DNA from: Parus major
Lineage: Eukaryota; Chordata; Aves; Passeriformes; Paridae
Length of the DNA: 64,000 nucleotides
Assembly (NCBI RefSeq): GCF_001522545.3
Contig: NC_031774.1
Location: 48,663,410 to 48,727,409 of the forward strand
Direction of reading: 5' to 3'
Part shown: positions 61,345 through 64,000 of the stretch, piece after piece
Numbering within the stretch: the first letter of the stretch is position 1
How the letters are laid out: every line of letters starts with the position of its first letter
Program-made: the position numbers and the translations under genes
Notes under the pieces: generated by a model
Databases searched by the model: none
Seen by the model: only the letters and a program-made list of their open reading frames with translations
Told to the model about the DNA's origin: nothing

Positions 61345-63705
61345 GCCCCTTACAGTGGTGAGCTTTCTTAACCCCTCTTGGGTTATGGGAAACAGAAAAT
61401 AGTCTCTTCATATCTGCCTAATTTAGCCATAAGGAACAATGGGAAATCCCACAGCAAACTGCCATAAAAGGAAAAATAAGAAAGCTCCAAAGAAGAGTTC
61501 ATTGTTTAAGACAGTCACTAATTCTATAATAGGAAGCCACCATGAACTGAAGCTGAATACAGTGCAGAAATGCTGAAGCTATTGAGATGACTTTTCCTGA
61601 GCACCCAATGTAAATGCCATGCCAGGTATGACGTGAACTGCTGATATTGCTATTTCTTAGGTTTACTAGGAACTGACAGAAGGGATCAAGATAATTTTCT
61701 TGGTCCCTTTACATCGTAAACTTCTCAATGGATCCCATCTGAAGTTAACATTGAAACATTTGGTTGATTTGGCTGCCTGGTGTTGAATGCTATCTCTTGA
61801 TTTGCTGTCCTCCGGAAGAGGTTTTTGTGCTCTCTGTTGGAGAGTAATGCTCTGCAGAAATCTGACACAGGATCCAAATATTAAATCCTTGCTTTCTGTC
61901 TAATGACAGCATAATATTTATCTGCTATATAAATCTATATATAGCCTTTATGGCTCATTGGCGTCCCAGTATGTACTGTTGGTTGCTTTTAGTTTCCAAA
62001 GATTTTATTCTTGTGGCTTAGGAATGCACAATCACATTGACAATTCAAGTGGAAAATGTAACTTGAGTAACATTATTATGTTTCTTGCTTACTTTAATAC
62101 AGGGAGACTTGGATCTCAGTAGCTTCACAAGTAGACTAGTAAAATCCCCATTATTGTACCTAAAATGTTTGAATTTTCAGTCAGATATAATCAGAGCATA
62201 ACCCCATGGCTACTATTTAATCATATCTGAAAGTACATGAATAAAATGAATTTGTGGGTTTGTTATAGAAGAGAGTTAATAAACCACTCTTATTTGGTCA
62301 TGTTCCCTTGTGTAGTCATAAACAGTCTTATCGCAGATGCAAGAAACTTTCTTGTTTGAAAACATATATGAACTTTTGATCTGCAAAATGATGAAAGAAG
62401 TTTGCCTGCTTATTCTGAAATATCTTGTTCTTTTTAACCATTGTATTTATTAGATACTTATTAGATGGTTGCAGACTCACTAGTAATTTCATGAGTTTAG
62501 TATTACTTGTCAGAAACTGTGAATTCACACCTGCAAGGAGTAAATGGCTGACAGAGTGGGGATTTGCTCTAACACAGTCTGCAGTATGTGATCATATATT
62601 GGGATTCTCCAACTCTGTTTTTTCCCTTTCCACAGTAAAATTTTGCTAACTCCTCCTTACAAGAAGCTAGCAGTGCTTGAAGAAATTATTATTTTATTAG
62701 TAACAACTTGTTCATTTCAGGTTATCTAAGAACATTGTACATTGTAACATTTGCATTGGTAAGGTCCTCAAACTTGCACAATCATCACTTCCTTAAGACT
62801 TCTGGCATTCAGGTATGGATTTATATCTGCCTTTTAGATTGGTAGGAATAGAGATTTCTGTAACAATGAAATGTGAGAGTCTGGAGCCAAATGTGTGTGT
62901 CCTGACTTCCACAGTTATGCTGGAAACTCAGCCACAGCAGGGGCTTAATCATAATGCCAGCCAAAAGGGACCATTGGTCTCCCTTGCCATCCTCATCAAG
63001 ACACCAAGCTGAGGAGCCTGAGGACTCTGAGGAAGAGAAGCTGAATTGGCTTAGAGCTGAAATATAATGAGCAGGCATAGCCTCTGTAATTCTTTTAGCT
63101 GAAAACCTCACTGTCTTAGTGAATCAGATTGGTGTATTACATTCTATTAAAACTAATTGTCTACAAGACTTGTAGGGTAACATAATATTATTTTAACATT
63201 TTTGGCTCTAAGACTGTCCTTATACCTTTAAATATAAAGATTATTTCTTGGAAAAGTGATTAGAATATTAAAACTCTATAAAAGTAGGCATTAGCTGATG
63301 ATCCTGTCATTATGTTGAGTACCCATGGATTCACCTCAGCACACCTAGTGATTTCACAAAGGCTATTATCTCATGGCTATATCCCCTTCTTTTGAGCTTA
63401 TTACTTTAAATAAAAAATGTTAATGGTTTCTGAGAAGCTCATGATGAGAAATGGAGAATTTCTTAACAAAGAAGCATGCTTTCCAAATTTCAAAGCTTGC
63501 ATTAAACTTTCCAGAAAATGCCTGAAATTCTCAGTTGGCCAATAATATTACAAGGTGAATTCAGCCTTCTTTTATACAGAGTTGCCATTTGGATATGCTT
63601 TATTATTATTTATTAAATTACACTATGCTTCATGTTATGCATAGCAATTACATAAGAATGTGCATTATGCTTTCACATAGAGGGAGAGCGGAATGAAATT
63701 ATAAA
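61345..63705. other. Unique AT-rich non-coding sequence
   Basis: No gene or clear repeat recognised. Open frames are 62 to 96 codons, overlapping on both strands near 62820-63110 without known motifs. Confidence 0.5.
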
Positions 63706-63721
63706 TTCTGAATCGTAAAAG

Positions 63722-63770
63722 AGGTCAGACGGGATGATCTAAGAGCTCCTTCTGACCTTAAAATCTGAGG
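63722..63770 (+). mobile_element. Ancient CR1 3' end fragment, sense
   Basis: AGGTCAGACGGGATGATCT followed by AAGAGCTCCTTCTGACCTTA and AAATCTGA matches the 3' UTR tract of an old sauropsid CR1 lineage, 'GTCAGACTAGATGATC...GGTCCCTTCTGGCCTTAAAATCT' (recalled consensus). This is a different, older lineage from the CR1 copies at 52 and 55 kb. Only about 50 bp are recognisable. Confidence 0.78.
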
Positions 63771-63774
63771 TCAC

Positions 63775-64000
63775 ACATTGATCTTAGAATAATGGGTACA
63801 GGGGTAGAGGAAATGATGGACAGTTTTAAAATCTGAAGAGCAGACAGAATGGCATGTAAATATTTGGCTGTATTGCATGTATGACCCTGTGCTAGGTGAG
63901 TGAAGAGACCTGAATGCTTTTGAGTGAGTCACAAGCAAACGAGAGGCTGTAGTAGGAGCAGCAAGTGTTCAGAGGGAATTCAGTCCTTTGCAATAGGACC
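63775..64000. other. Unique non-coding sequence to window end
   Basis: Nothing recognisable in the final 225 bases. Any feature that continues past the edge cannot be seen. Confidence 0.45.

Noticed and set aside
1..64000. CRISPR array, operon, phage or plasmid features
   Set aside because: The repeats present are vertebrate retroelements and microsatellites. There are no regularly spaced direct repeats and no dense long open frames.

Overview
The window looks like nuclear DNA from a bird. It is AT-rich and CpG-poor. It carries CR1 LINE 3' fragments of the avian type in both orientations, a solo LTR and a decayed ERVL-type LTR of endogenous retroviruses, and old amniote repeats (MIR/CORE-SINE-like, an L2/CR1-clade reverse transcriptase tail, and palindromic inverted-repeat elements). 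Repeat density is low. The order of bird cannot be fixed from this sequence; a passerine is possible. All repeat identities rest on consensus sequences recalled from memory, without a database search.

I found no convincing protein-coding exon, no tRNA, rRNA or known small RNA gene, and no CRISPR array, operon or other prokaryotic feature. The longest open frames (about 157 to 179 codons) are either repeat-derived or what chance would give in this much sequence. The one open frame with recognisable homology is on the minus strand at about 11.9-12.1 kb and matches the C-terminal tail of a non-LTR retrotransposon reverse transcriptase. The window is best read as a gene desert or the inside of one or more very long introns.

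Layout. 0-8 kb: mostly unique DNA with a minus-strand CR1 fragment (0.8 kb) and a MIR-like fragment (1.4 kb). 8-17 kb: the richest stretch for old repeats, with palindromic-element remnants at 8.1, 10.1, 14.1 and 16.7 kb, a MIR-like element at 11.3 kb and the LINE tail at 11.9-12.1 kb. 18.7-19.4 kb: a well-preserved solo LTR in reverse orientation with a near-perfect 6-bp target duplication. 23.7 kb: a 121-bp element with perfect 16-bp terminal inverted repeats. 27-44 kb: mostly unique AT-rich DNA with pyrimidine tracts. 44.2-44.7 kb: a decayed ERVL-type LTR. 50.7-64 kb: five more CR1 fragments, a (GT)25 microsatellite at 57.05 kb, a second long palindromic element at 56.6 kb, and a perfect 17-bp fold-back hairpin inside an old CR1 copy at 59.7 kb.

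No genes work together here in any way I can show. The clearest non-routine signals are the exact inverted repeats (23.68 and 59.66 kb), the solo LTR, and the LINE reading frame that is still open.
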